Part shown: positions 35,165-45,376 of the stretch, one piece after another | How the letters are laid out: each line of letters starts with the position of its first letter | How positions within the stretch are numbered: the first letter of the stretch is position 1 | DNA from: Rhodospirillaceae bacterium | Lineage (GTDB): Bacteria; Pseudomonadota; Alphaproteobacteria; Thalassobaculales; Thalassobaculaceae | Length of the DNA: 64,000 nucleotides | Reading direction: 5' to 3' | NCBI GenBank assembly: GCA_018401495.1 | Contig: JAGYJX010000008.1 | Span: 62,001 to 126,000, forward strand | Program-made: the position numbers and the translations under genes | The notes under the pieces: model-generated | The model's database searches: none | Told to the model about the DNA's origin: nothing | The model's input: the letters and a program-made list of their open reading frames with translations, nothing else

Positions 35165-35545
35165 TTAGCGTTGCCCGGAAGTCTTCCTTAGTGGAATATA
35201 CTTAGTCGGCATTGTGCTTCGGAACAAAGACTGTCGGAGATTGTGGGCGCAGATTCTTAAAATAATAAAACATCACGAAACATAGTAATTTGTTACAATA
35301 TTAATGTATTAAAATTATGCACCGAATTGTTTTAGATTAAAATGCGAGTTAAGTATTTATACTGGAGTTTTCTGTGATTTTAAAATGTCGTCTTGCAACG
35401 ATGGCGTTGGGCAAGATCTGGCTGTGTCTGTAGCGTATATCGGGTTGAGACATGCCATGTCTAAGATAAAGTGCAATTTTACCTAATTTAATTCAATTTT
35501 TAAATGAAGCTCGTTTACCCCTTCTTAAGGCGAATGGTCGTTCTC
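35165..35545. other. AT-rich non-coding island in a GC-rich genome
   Basis: The gap 35082-35738 has no convincing gene. Its middle, roughly 35190-35520, is strikingly AT-rich (runs such as TTCTTAAAATAATAAAA and TTAATGTATTAAAATTA), against a background that is GC-rich everywhere else in the window. It contains TTGTTACAA (a TTGT-T-ACAA dyad, near 35290), two CTTAGT hexamers (35187 and 35201), and the palindrome at 35448-35462. It ends upstream of the large signalling operon. A regulatory region, a small RNA or a remnant of imported DNA are all possible. The reading frame 35504-35806 across its edge shows no family resemblance. Confidence 0.6.
35448..35462. promoter_or_regulatory. Perfect 15-bp palindrome (candidate operator)
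   Basis: The sequence AGACATG-C-CATGTCT has two exact 7-base arms around a single C. It is 277 bases upstream of the hybrid kinase start, within the AT-rich island, and is followed directly by an AT-rich TAAGATAAAG. The size and symmetry fit a dimeric regulator site; no regulator can be named. Confidence 0.4.
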
Positions 35546-35738
35546 TCTTCACGCGTCGACAAGGCGGTTCCGGGCGGGCGTCAGCTGGCCACGGCATTCC
35601 CCTGCAGCGCGCTGACAAAGTTGATCCGGCAGCCGCGGCGCCACGCGCCAAGGCCTCGGTTCCGCCCCTTGCCGTGCATACGCCGAGGCGCCGGCGCCCT
35701 CTCGCGCCCTCCGGCCAGCACCTTCGGGAAGCCTGTCG

Positions 35739-38700
35739 ATGCTGCACGACCCAAATTTACAACCGAGCGGCGTTCCCTCGAGCCGCGGCGTTCAGCGTTC
35801 CGCTGACCCCGAACAGCCGGCCCGTCGGCGAACTGGCGATTTCTTGGCCTTGATCGACCTCGTCGAGGGAGATCAGGCTCAGGCCGAGTGGTTTCGGCGT
35901 ATCCTGGGCGACGCAGGGTACCGCATTCGGAGCTTCGCGAACGCTGACGAGTATCGGGTCCGCGAGCGTGCGGACAGCGGCGAGAGCGCCGCGCTGGCGA
36001 TCGTGGACATGGCAGGTTCCAATCCCCACGCAGGCCAGCTTACCTACCTTGGGCTCGGCGGTCGCGGTGGGACGCCGGTGATTGCCGTCTCGGAAAACGG
36101 CGACCTTGCGTCCCGCTTGTCCGCGTTGCGGGCGGGAGCCAGTCGGTTCCTCGCGACGCCGGCCGATCCCGAACGGCTTTTGGGGCTCGTGGAACAGCTG
36201 ACCGACGCTCGAGCGAAGATCCCTATCGCGTGCTGCTGGTGGACAACGATCCGATGGCGCTCGCGATGCAGGCCGAGGCGCTGCGGGCGTCGGGCTCGAG
36301 GTCATGGCGCTGTCGGAGCCGCTGCAATTCCTGGAGGCGGTGGACGGCTTGGTTCCCGACGTAATCGTCCTTGATGTCTCAATTCCGGAGGTCGAGGGCC
36401 CCGAGCTTGCCGCGGTGCTGCGCGAGCGCGATCCGACGCACGCCATTCCGATCCTGTACTTGGCAGGAGACTATGATCTTGGCCAACAGTTGGACGCGAT
36501 CAGCCTCGGCGGCGAGGAGTTCCTGGTCAAACCCGTCGCGGCCTCTCGGCCTGGTAACGGCGGTCACCGCCCGCGCTGAACGTGGCCGCAGGACGACGGA
36601 GACCAAGCGCGCGCTCGATAGCACGCTGTATGAGCGCCGGCGCGAGCACCTGGCGCTGGATCGCCACGCAATCGTCAGCGTCGCCGACCGCGCTGGTAAC
36701 ATCATCCACGTCAACGACAAGTTCTGCGAGGTGAGCGGCTATTCCCGGGCCGAATTGCTCGGCAAGAACCATCGCATCGTCAAGTCGGGCCTGCATTCCG
36801 ACGAGTTCTACCGCGGTCTCTGGCGCACTATCTCGCACGGCGAAATCTGGAAGGGTGAGATCTGCAACCGCCGCAAGGACGGGGAACTCTACTGGGTAGA
36901 GAGCACGGTCGTACCGTTCCTGGATGCCGCCGGCAGACCCTACCAGTACGTCTCGATCCGCACCGACATCACCCACGTCAAGCACGCCGCGGAACGCCTG
37001 CGCATCAGCCAGAACCACGCCAACATCGGCACATGGGACTGGGATCTCCAGACCGGGACCGTGTTCTGGTCGCAACCGATCGCGGCCCTCTTCGGGCGTC
37101 CGACCGGGGCGATGGAGACCACTTTCCAGCGGTTTCTGGATGCTGTGCACCCGGAAGACCGGCAACGGGTGACCGACGCCGCGACCGCCTGCATCGAGCG
37201 CGGCGAGAAGTATGATCTCGAGCACCGCTGCGTGTGGCCGGACGGCACCGTGCGGTGGCTGGCCGAACGCGGCGACGTGCTGCGCGACGCCGACGGCACG
37301 CCGCGGAACATGCTCGGCGTGGTGCACGATGTCACCGACCGCAAGCGCTCCGAATCGGCCCTCGCCACCGAGCAGGCCTTGCTCCGCCAAGCCCAGCGCA
37401 TGGCGCGGCTGGGCAATTGGGAAATGGACGGATCCTCCTCGAAACTTCGATGGTCCGACACCGTCTTCGAGATCTTCGGCTGGGACCCCGCCATCACGCC
37501 GACGGTGCCGACCTTCCGGGCCGCGGTGCACCCCGACGACCGCGAGCTGCTGGATTCCGCGATCGCCGCCTCCAGCGAAACCGGGCGGTACGACGTCGTT
37601 CACCGGATCATCCGGCCCGACGGGGAAGTCCGATACCTGCACGTGCGCGGCGGGATCGAGCGCGACTCCACCGGCGGTGAGCTGCGTGCGGCGCGGCGTG
37701 GTCCAGGACATCACCGAGCTGAAGCGGACCGAGGCGGCGCTTCACGCCTCCAACGCCCGTCAGCGGGCCCAGCTGAACGCCGCGCTCTGCCTGCGGGACA
37801 TCACCCGTTTCACCCTGGACGACGACTTGAGCGACGTCGACATGCTGTTGGCCTGCGCAGGGCGGCTGCAGGTGGACGGCCTGACGCCGGCCGAGACGCG
37901 GGTGCACATCAGGCATGGCGGGCGGTTGATCGCCCTGGAGGAGTTCCGCGGAACCTCGCCCCGGCTTGCCGCTCCCATACCGTTCTTCGAGGACGCCGGC
38001 TCGGAAATCGAGGCGTTCTGCATAGCCGGGTGACCCGAACCGCCAGGGCCGGCGCCTTCACCTGGACCGACGCGGAACTGTCTCAACGACATCGCGCGGC
38101 AGATCGGCCAGTCGCTGATCCGGCGGGCCGATCGCCGGGCGCTGGTGCTGGCCAAGGAGGAGGCGGAAGCCGCCAACCGGGCCAAGTCCGAGTTCCTGTC
38201 GAGCATGAGCCACGAACTGCGCACGCCGCTGAACGCCATCCTCGGGTTCGCCCAGGTCCTCGAGATCGACAAGCACCTCAACGAGGACCAGCACGACAGC
38301 GTCCAGACCATCCACACGTCGGGCAGGCATCTACTCCAGCTCATCAGCCAGATCCTGGACCTGGCTCGGATCGAATCCGGGCGGTTGGAACTGTCGATCG
38401 AGCGGATCGATCTCGCGGACGTCCTCAGCGGCTGCGAGAACCTGCTCGCGCCGATTGCGGTGGGGCGGCAGATCACCACCCAGGTGAGCCTGGCGCAGGG
38501 CGCCCAGGCGGTGCAGGCGGACCACACCCGGCTGAAGCAGGTGCTGGTCAACCTGATGAGCAACGCGGTGAAGTACAACCGCGTTGGCGGCCGCATCACC
38601 GTCTCCGCCGCGATGGCGGACGCGGACCGGATACGGATCTCGGTGACCGACACCGGTGCCGGCATCGCGCCGGACCGGCTCGGCGAACTCTTCACCCCGT

Positions 38701-39371
38701 TCAACCGGCTGGGGGCGGAGGGCACCGACATCGAGGGCACCGGCATCGGGCTGGTGATCTGCAAGCGGTTGACCGAGGCCATGAACGGCCGGATCGGCGT
38801 GGACAGCGCCAGCGACGGCGGTACCACCTTCTGGATCGAGCTGCCGGTCGCGCGGGTCGATCCCTCCGCCGCCGGCCCGATTCCGCGTCCACGAACCGCC
38901 AGACCGGTCCCCGCCGCCACGGTGCTCTACGTCGAGGACAACGCCGCGAACCTGAAGCTGGTGCGCCTGGCCCTGGCGCAATACCCACAGATCACGTTGA
39001 TCGAAGCCCAGGATGGAGCGCTCGGGCTGGAACTGGCGCGCGCGCACCGTCCCGGGCTGATCCTGCTGGACATCAACATGCCGGGGATGAACGGCCTGGA
39101 AGTGATGGCGCGGCTGCGCGCCGATCCGGTCACCCGCGCAATCCCGGTGATCGCGGTCTCGGCCGCCGCCATGGAGAGGGACGTCCAGAAGGCCAAGGCC
39201 GCCGGGTTTCGCGACTACCTGATCAAGCCGATCGACCTTCCCGAGTTCCTGACGGCGGTCGAACGTCTGCTGCTGTTGCCGGACCGCCGGAGTCCCGGCG
39301 ACCGCCTGACACACGACGAACCGTCCTCCGGCCCGCTCGGCGCGGCCCTCGCGACAGGAGGGCGGGGATGA
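35739..39371 (+). CDS. Multi-sensor hybrid histidine kinase (REC-REC-PAS-PAS-PAS-GAF-HisKA-HATPase-REC); frame broken
   Basis: The conserved product spans about 1,210 codons with no membrane segment, so the kinase is cytosolic. In order: a degenerate receiver (ALIDLVEGDQ), a second receiver (VLLVDNDPMALA, acceptor Asp in VIVLDVSIPEVEG), three PAS modules (starting about 36650, 37005 and 37395; VSVADRAGNIIHVNDKFCEV is the first), and a GAF-like module (about 37760-38130). HisKA follows with the phospho-His at 38211 in MSHELRTPLNA, then the ATPase domain (DTGAGIAPDRLGELF, GTGIGLVICK) and a C-terminal receiver with Asp at 39069 (LILLDINMPG). Frame shifts appear near 36225, 36542, 37684, 38030 and 38085. 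The stop overlaps the next gene (ATGA). Confidence 0.82.
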
Positions 39372-40453
39372 ACCAGTTGTTCCCGAACCTCAAGGCGTCG
39401 CCGATCATCGCGGTCGATGACGAGCCGAACAACCTGAAGCTGCTCGGCAAGATGCTGCGGGCGGAAGGCTACACCAACCTCGTGCTGCTCGAGGACCCGC
39501 GCGACGCCCTCGACGCGTGCGTGCGGCTCAACCCCGCGCTGGTTCTGCTCGACCTGAACATGCCGATCCTCGACGGCTACGGCGTCCTGAAGCAGCTCCG
39601 GGACCTCGGGTCGCCGTTGCTGCCGCCGGTCATCGTGCTCACCGCCCAGGCCTCCAGCGAGTTTCTTCTGAAGGCCTTCGAGGCGGGCGCCCGGGACTAC
39701 GTCACCAAGCCATTCGAGCGGGCCGAGCTGATGGCGCGGGTCCGAAACGCGCTGGAGGCGCACCTCGCTCACCGTTTCGTGTGGGCCCAGAAGAGCGTTC
39801 TCCAGGAGATCGTGCAGGAACGCACCCTCGAACTGCGGCAGACTCGGCTGCAGGTCATCCGGCGCCTGGGGCGCGCCGCCGAGTACCGGGACAACGAGAC
39901 CGGCAACCACATCGTGCGGATGAGCAGGATTTGCGCCCTGCTGGCGGAGCGCAGCGGCTGGTCGTCCGAGGCGGCCGAACTGATGCTCCACGCCAGCCCG
40001 ATGCACGATATCGGCAAGATCGGAATTCCCGACGGCATCCTGCTCAAGCCGGGCAAGCTGACCGCCGATGAATGGCGGATCATGAAGCGACACGTCTTCA
40101 TCGGCGCCGACATCCTGTCCGGGGAAGTCACCGACCTGTTGGCGTTGGCCCGGGAGATCGCACTCAGCCATCACGAGAAGTGGGACGGATCCGGCTACCC
40201 GCATGGCCTGGCGGGCGAGCGGATCCCGTTGTCGGGCAGGATCGTCGCCCTGGCGGACGTGTTCGACGCGCTGACCTCCGAGCGGCCTTACAAGAACGCC
40301 TGGACGGTCGAGGAGGCGGTTGCCTACATCACGTCGGAATCGGGCCGTCACTTCGACCCGGACCTCGTGCCGGTGTTCTGCCACGCCCTGCCGGAGGTGC
40401 TGGCCATCCGCGCCCAGCACGCCGACCGGGGTTCAGACACCCCTTGCCACTGA
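39368..40453 (+). CDS. Response regulator with HD-GYP cyclic-di-GMP phosphodiesterase domain (RpfG-like)
   Basis: The 361-residue protein has an N-terminal receiver (acidic pair Asp17/Asp18, acceptor Asp62 in LVLLDLNMPILDG, Lys in DYVTKPFERAE), a linking coiled coil, and an HD-GYP domain. The latter shows ETGNHIVRMSRICALLAE, the metal-binding HD in MHDIGKIGIPDGIL, SHHEKWDGSGYPHGLAG holding the GYP element, and ADVFDALTSERPYK. It should lower cyclic-di-GMP when phosphorylated. AGGAGG lies 6 bases upstream of the ATG, which overlaps the hybrid kinase stop, so the kinase is the obvious partner. The intact frame contrasts with the broken kinase frame. Confidence 0.92.
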   Translation: MNQLFPNLKASPIIAVDDEPNNLKLLGKMLRAEGYTNLVLLEDPRDALDACVRLNPALVLLDLNMPILDGYGVLKQLRDLGSPLLPPVIVLTAQASSEFLLKAFEAGARDYVTKPFERAELMARVRNALEAHLAHRFVWAQKSVLQEIVQERTLELRQTRLQVIRRLGRAAEYRDNETGNHIVRMSRICALLAERSGWSSEAAELMLHASPMHDIGKIGIPDGILLKPGKLTADEWRIMKRHVFIGADILSGEVTDLLALAREIALSHHEKWDGSGYPHGLAGERIPLSGRIVALADVFDALTSERPYKNAWTVEEAVAYITSESGRHFDPDLVPVFCHALPEVLAIRAQHADRGSDTPCH

Positions 40454-40472
40454 CCCGGCGTCGCCGTCGGCA

Positions 40473-41834
40473 TCAGCGCCGCTCGAGCGACAGCCCGTAG
40501 CGGTTGGCGAGGCGGGTCAGGGTCCCGGCTTCGAACGCAATCTCCTGGTCGGTCAGCCCGGCGACCGGAATCGGCCGGGCGGCCGCCAGCGCCAGCGTGC
40601 CGCCGACCCGCACGAAGTCCCGTACCGCGGTCAGCCAGGACGCGAACAGCGGATCGCGGCTCGGGTTGAAGCCCTGCCCGAGGGCGTCGAACTGCATCGC
40701 GAAGGCGGCGCGGCGCTCGGCCTCGGGAACGCTCGGGTCGGCCGCCATCGTCGCGATCACCCGGTCGACGCCGCCATCGTCGGTGACCGCGATCGAGAGG
40801 TCGTTCACCAGGGCGTCGGTGAGGCGCGGATCGTCGTCCCGGATGGTTTCCCAGTCGGCCACTGTCAGGTTCGGAAGGCCCCGGGCGTCGCCCCGGATGT
40901 CCAGCAGGCCGAAGCCGTCGATCCCGGTGCGCTGGCGATAGTCGACCAGACCCTCGGCGACGTCGTAGACCACATCGCCCGACGTCTGCGTGGTAACCAC
41001 GCCGTGCGGCGGGAACAGCGCCGCCAGGAGCGGTGCCATCGGGTCGTCCGGCCCGCCCGGCAGCAACGTCATGCCTTCGTTGCCGAACTGCAGCGTGCCG
41101 GAGCGCCCGGGGATGCGGGCGGTGTTCTTGAGCCACTGGCGGGCGATCTCGGTGTTCCCCGTCAGCGAGGAGCGCAGTCGGGCACCCTCCGCCTCGAGCA
41201 GGCCGAGCCGTACCCCGGCGAGAGCCGACAGCGGTCGGATCAGGGTCGGATCCCCGGCGACCGCAAACGCCGCCGGGTCGATCTGCAGGCCCGTGATCCT
41301 GAGCGAGCGAACCGACGCCGACAGCCGTTCACTTCCTTCGCCGGTCCACTCCTGAAGAAGACCCCGGACCTCCACGCGCTCGACCTCGAGCGGCCTGGCG
41401 TCGGCGTTGCCGGTCGCTACCGGCGCCATGACCGCCGTCATCAGGCGGGCGACCGAGCGCAGATCCGGGCGGGTGACGACCAACCGGTCAACCGCGGTCC
41501 GCACCCGATCCGCGATCTCGATCTTCTCGAGGATCAGCGCGTCGGCGGTCCAACCGCCGCCTGGTCCGGACCGCGGCCGGTCGACCGCCAGCGAGTCGAT
41601 GCGCGCCACCACCCGTCCGGCCCGGTTGGTGCTGGTGACGCCGCGGGCCTGCACCCGTCCCTTCGACGGGTCGAGCGTCATGCTCTTCCAGGCCAGCCGG
41701 TAGCCGGCATCGGCGAGCGGCCCCGACAGCGCCGAGAGCCAGTCACCGTCGGCGGCCCTGGCGGCGGTACCCGGCAGCGCCGTGGCGAGCAACAGGGCGG
41801 CGAGCGCGACGCCCTTCAACCGGACAGGAAACAT
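40473..41834 (-). CDS. Secreted/periplasmic protein of unknown function
   Basis: The 453-residue protein has a clear signal peptide (RLKGVALAALLLATALPGTAARA, cleavage near residue 27). The mature part is rich in alternating strands such as DAGYRLAWKSMTLDPSKGRV, VVARIDSLAVDRP and ADALILEKIEIAD, and then VERVEVRGLLQEW. This pattern recalls periplasmic DUF945/AsmA/DUF2125-like beta-strand proteins, but I cannot assign a family. GGAGG lies 5 bases before the ATG at 41834. It is the last gene of a minus-strand series after EamA and the glycosyltransferase (64-base gap), hinting at an envelope role. It converges on the HD-GYP gene, 19 bases away. Confidence 0.7.
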   Translation of the reverse strand: MFPVRLKGVALAALLLATALPGTAARAADGDWLSALSGPLADAGYRLAWKSMTLDPSKGRVQARGVTSTNRAGRVVARIDSLAVDRPRSGPGGGWTADALILEKIEIADRVRTAVDRLVVTRPDLRSVARLMTAVMAPVATGNADARPLEVERVEVRGLLQEWTGEGSERLSASVRSLRITGLQIDPAAFAVAGDPTLIRPLSALAGVRLGLLEAEGARLRSSLTGNTEIARQWLKNTARIPGRSGTLQFGNEGMTLLPGGPDDPMAPLLAALFPPHGVVTTQTSGDVVYDVAEGLVDYRQRTGIDGFGLLDIRGDARGLPNLTVADWETIRDDDPRLTDALVNDLSIAVTDDGGVDRVIATMAADPSVPEAERRAAFAMQFDALGQGFNPSRDPLFASWLTAVRDFVRVGGTLALAAARPIPVAGLTDQEIAFEAGTLTRLANRYGLSLERR

Positions 41835-41898
41835 GCGGACCTCCAAGGGCAGGACAGGGGGAACGCCCGAGCGGACCGTCGGGTTCGCCGATCCGCGC

Positions 41899-43524
41899 TC
41901 AAACCGGCGTGATCCTCACGATCCCGGCGTGCGCGAGCCAGAACGCGGCCCTGATGCCGGCGCGCTGTGCGCGCAGGCGATCGGCAGACTGGTCGAGCGG
42001 CACGGTCAGGGCGCCATGGCGACCCAGAAGCTCGAGCAGACCGACCGCGTCCACCGGCAAACGCGGATCGATGGCGGCCTTCGGCAGGGCGGCGATGCGG
42101 GTGAGTTCCACCATCGGGTCGAGCCCGGCCACCGTCTCGATCCGCAGCGCGGCCGCGCGGCCCGGCGTGGCGTAGCCGGCGAAGGCCGCGAACGGGTCGA
42201 CGGCGGCGGACGGTTCCCGCCCCGGGACAGGGCCGGCGGCGGCACGCCGCTCTGCCAACTCGGCCCACAGTTCCTCGTAGGCGCGGATCACCCGCGGCCA
42301 GGCGTAGGAGCGCGCGTGGCGCCGGCCGGCGTGTCCCATGCGCTGGCGCAGCGCCGGATCGTCGGCGAGCCGGGCGATCGCCTCGGCGGCGGCCTCGGTG
42401 TCGATGGCGACGACCTCGCAGGTCAGGGCGTGCAGAACCGAGTCGTCGTCCACCCCCAGCAACCGCCGCCAGGCGAGATCGGCGCCGAGCCCGGCGGGCG
42501 GCAGCGCGGAGGGCACCCGGAAGCCGGTTTCGCCGTCGAGCACCGTGTCGCGGTAGCCATCCCAGTCGGTGACGACACAGGGCAGGCCGGCTGCCATCGC
42601 CTCGATCGGTGTCAGGCCGAAACTTTCCTGAAGGTTGTCGGCCAGCGACAGAAACAGGTCGGAGCCCGCCAGCGCCGATCGCTTGGCGTCGGGTGGACGG
42701 GCGTCAATCGTGATCACGCGGACCGTCGGGGCGAGCGCGGCCGCCGACGCCTCGAAGGCGCGGCGGGTGTCGGCGTCGTGGTACCAGCCGGCGAGCACCG
42801 CGACGATCGGCCGTGACGTGCGTTCCGCCGCCCGACCCAGCGCCCGGAACATCGGCAGGGGATGGGCCTTGGCATGGGCCGACAGGCGGCCGAGGTACAA
42901 CACCGCGACCGCGTCGTCCGGCACCCCGTGCTCGGCCCGGAAGCGCGCCCGCTCCGCCTCGGCAATCGTCGGCGGATCGATGCCGAGCGGGATCACCGGC
43001 AGTTGCACCGGTGCCGGGACGATGGCGCCGCCGGTGCGTTCGGCCAGGTGGTTGGCGTGTCGTTCGAGCACGCCGACGACCAGGTCGCGGACCGCCCGCG
43101 AGGTGCAGATCAAGGCGTCCCAGGGCTGCGTCGGCGCCACCAGCAGGTCTCGCACCGCGTCCAGGGCCCGACCCGTCGACATGGTGTGGGTGACGCCGGT
43201 GAGGGAGAAGGCGGCGTCGCCGATCACCCGGCGCCGCCAGGCGAACGGCGCCAGCACGGGCCCCGGCACGAACAGGGCGCCGGGCTCGGCGAGGCGGCGG
43301 GTGTCGAGGCGGGGAACCACCTCGACCGGCCGGTCGGTCGGAAACCTGGCCCGGAAGGCGGCGGCGTCGGTGGCCTCGTCGGTCGGGTGCACCCAGAGCG
43401 GTCCGGGTGCTGCGTGCTCGACATACGCCGCCAGGAATCCGGCGCTGGCAACGGCGAGACCGGTCAGTCGCTCGCGGTCGGCGTCGAAGCCTCGCGAATC
43501 GTAGAGGATCGCGGCGGCGCTCAC
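41899..43524 (-). CDS. GT4-type glycosyltransferase with C-terminal extension
   Basis: The 541-residue protein has a GT-B fold. The N-terminal domain holds SLTGVTHTMSTGRALDAV. The linker strand is VAVLYLGRLSAHAKAHP, and the donor-binding block is DLFLSLADNLQESFGLTPIE with AMAAGLPCVVTDWDGYRDTV, containing the E-x7-E pattern of family 4. After about residue 420 a helical extension of about 120 residues follows (AGLDPMVELTRIAALPKAA), which is unusual. Translation starts at a GTG (43524) overlapping the EamA stop in GTGA. The donor and acceptor sugars are unknown. Coupling to an exporter suggests joint work on an exported metabolite or glycan. Confidence 0.86.
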   Translation of the reverse strand: MSAAAILYDSRGFDADRERLTGLAVASAGFLAAYVEHAAPGPLWVHPTDEATDAAAFRARFPTDRPVEVVPRLDTRRLAEPGALFVPGPVLAPFAWRRRVIGDAAFSLTGVTHTMSTGRALDAVRDLLVAPTQPWDALICTSRAVRDLVVGVLERHANHLAERTGGAIVPAPVQLPVIPLGIDPPTIAEAERARFRAEHGVPDDAVAVLYLGRLSAHAKAHPLPMFRALGRAAERTSRPIVAVLAGWYHDADTRRAFEASAAALAPTVRVITIDARPPDAKRSALAGSDLFLSLADNLQESFGLTPIEAMAAGLPCVVTDWDGYRDTVLDGETGFRVPSALPPAGLGADLAWRRLLGVDDDSVLHALTCEVVAIDTEAAAEAIARLADDPALRQRMGHAGRRHARSYAWPRVIRAYEELWAELAERRAAAGPVPGREPSAAVDPFAAFAGYATPGRAAALRIETVAGLDPMVELTRIAALPKAAIDPRLPVDAVGLLELLGRHGALTVPLDQSADRLRAQRAGIRAAFWLAHAGIVRITPV

Positions 43525-44485
43525 GATCGGCCCGCCCCGGTCGGACCCCACCCGGGACGGGCCGGCGAATCAGATCCTGGGCGGCCAGCACCGCGCCGGC
43601 GACGATCAGCAGGCAGGCCGCCGCGACCGTGCCGTCGAGCGGAGCCAGGCCGACAGCGATGAGGACCAGGGTCGACAGCAGCGGCGCGCTGTAGGCGGTG
43701 GCGCCGAGGGCCTGGATGTCGCCGCGCTTGACGCCGTAATCCCAGGCGAAGAACGCGCCGCCGACCGGGCCGAGGCCGAGCAGCAGCACCGCCAGCCATT
43801 CCACCGACCCGGCCGGCCACACGGTGGTCTCGAACGCCAGGTGGCACGGCAGGGCCAGCAGCGCGGTGACCGCGCAGAATCCGCTGACGGCGCCGGTCGG
43901 GACCTGGCCGAGGCGGCGCGACCCGACCGAGTATCCGGCCCAGATCAGCGCGCACGCCAGGGCGGCGAGGTAGCCCGGCACGGCGTCGACATCCAGCGCC
44001 AGCCCCTGTTCACGGCCTTGGCCGCCGCTGACGACGATCAGGCCGGCCCCGGCAAGGCCGAGCGCGCAGCCGGCGATGTGGAACCAGCGCAGCCGCTCGC
44101 CCGGCAGCAGGGCCGAGAGCACCACCATCAGCAGCGGCCAGAGATAGGCGATCAGGCTGGCTTCCACCGCCGGGGCGTTGCGCAGGGCCAGGAAGTAGAA
44201 GAAGTGGTAGCCGAACAGCCCCCCGACCCCGAGCGCCCAGACCGGCCAGGGCTGGCGCAGATGGTCGAACGGACCGCCGCCGCGGGCCAGCGACGCCACG
44301 ACGCCGATCAGGGTGGCGACCGCGAACGTCATCGCCAGCAACTGGAACGGCGGGACGGCCCCGGACAGGGCGGTCAGCAGGGCGAGCAGGGCCCACATCA
44401 GCACCGCGGTGAAGCCGATCAGGGTGGCCCGTCGACGGGCGGCCCCTGCGGCTGCCGGTGCGGGAATGGCGGCGGAGACGGTCAT
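43521..44485 (-). CDS. EamA/DMT-superfamily transporter
   Basis: This integral membrane protein of about 321 residues has two EamA repeats, about ten membrane helices in all (for example LIGFTAVLMWALLALLTAL and LGVGGLFGYHFFYFLALRNA). The repeat signature is ASLIAYLWPLLMVVLSALLP in the first half and ATAYSAPLLSTLVLIAVGLA in the second. Such carriers export amino acids, nucleotides or other metabolites. GGGAG lies 6 bases before the ATG. The frame appears shifted near 43575: the restored end stops at 43521, overlapping the GTG of the glycosyltransferase gene. Without the shift the frame would run through that gene. Confidence 0.87.
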
Positions 44486-44579
44486 CGGAGGCTCCCGGGT
44501 CCGCGCGGCGACCGCGCACCGAGGGACGCGGTCAGCGTTTAGCGCGCCTCGCTACAACCGGCAAGGGGGCGCCGCCCGG

Positions 44580-45279
44580 TCAGCGCGGCCGGGCGAGATA
44601 GGTCCGCCGCGCCGGGTTGAACCCGAAGTTCCGCTCGCGCCGCTCGGCCGACAGGCCGGCCCCGGCGAGCACCGCGTGCATCTGGGCGTCGTCGTAGGTC
44701 GCCAGCCCGAGCCGCCGGCGAAAGCGGCTGTAGTCGGAGAGCAGAGTGGCGCCGAGGCTGACCACCGCCGCCATCAGGAAGCCGTTTCGCGCCGCGGTCG
44801 CCAGCAGCGAGCGGACGTCGTCGACCACGCGGCAGTCCGGCGGGATCACGTCGGCGATCACCAGCAGGCCGTCGGAGGCCAGCAGGCGGCGGAACGACGC
44901 GAGCAGCCCCGGCAGGTCGTCGCGCTCGACGTACTGGATGACCGAGGAGACGGTGATGACGTCGATCGAACCGTCGGGCAGGGCTGCCCGTCCGGCGTCG
45001 TCGATCACGGTGATCGCCGCCACGCCTGCGAACGCCGCCTCGAGCCGCGCCCGGACCGATGGGGCCGCGTCGTAGAGGTAGAGGCGTTCGGTGCGGGCGG
45101 CGACCCGGGCGGCGTCGAGCGCGTCGCCGCAGCCGTAGTCGAGCACCTGCAGCCCGCGCGCGATCCGGCAGGACCGACAGGATGTCGTCGGCGATGCGCG
45201 CGCAGTGCACCCGCAGATGGCGGTCGTTCGCGTAGATCGCGTTCGGCCGGTCCCAGAACCGCAGCCAGGAATCGCTCAA
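44580..45279 (-). CDS. Class I SAM-dependent methyltransferase; frame broken
   Basis: The conserved product has about 233 residues. The N-terminus SWLRFWDRPNAIYANDRHLR is followed by the SAM motif VLDYGCGDALDAARVAARTE, the acidic loop LYLYDAAPSVRARLEAAF, and the post-motif segment IDVITVSSVIQYVERDDLP. The frame shifts near 45165 inside the stretch leading to the SAM motif. Translation probably starts at a TTG (45279) with GAGGTGAGG upstream. The acceptor is unknown. It is 94 bases upstream-side of EamA on the same strand and 97 bases past nrdJ, so it may be transcribed independently of both. Confidence 0.8.
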
Positions 45280-45376
45280 GCAGCCTCACCTCGCAACCGC
45301 CGACGGCGGGACCGCGCGCCCGGCAGATTTGGAGCCGGCGCCGCCGGATTTGCAAGAGGGTGCCGGCGAGGCCCCG

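Noticed and set aside
35504..35806. A 100-codon open frame at the edge of the AT-rich island
   Set aside because: It has no ribosome binding site, no family resemblance, an Arg/Pro-rich tail typical of noncoding frames, and overlaps the start of the hybrid kinase gene.
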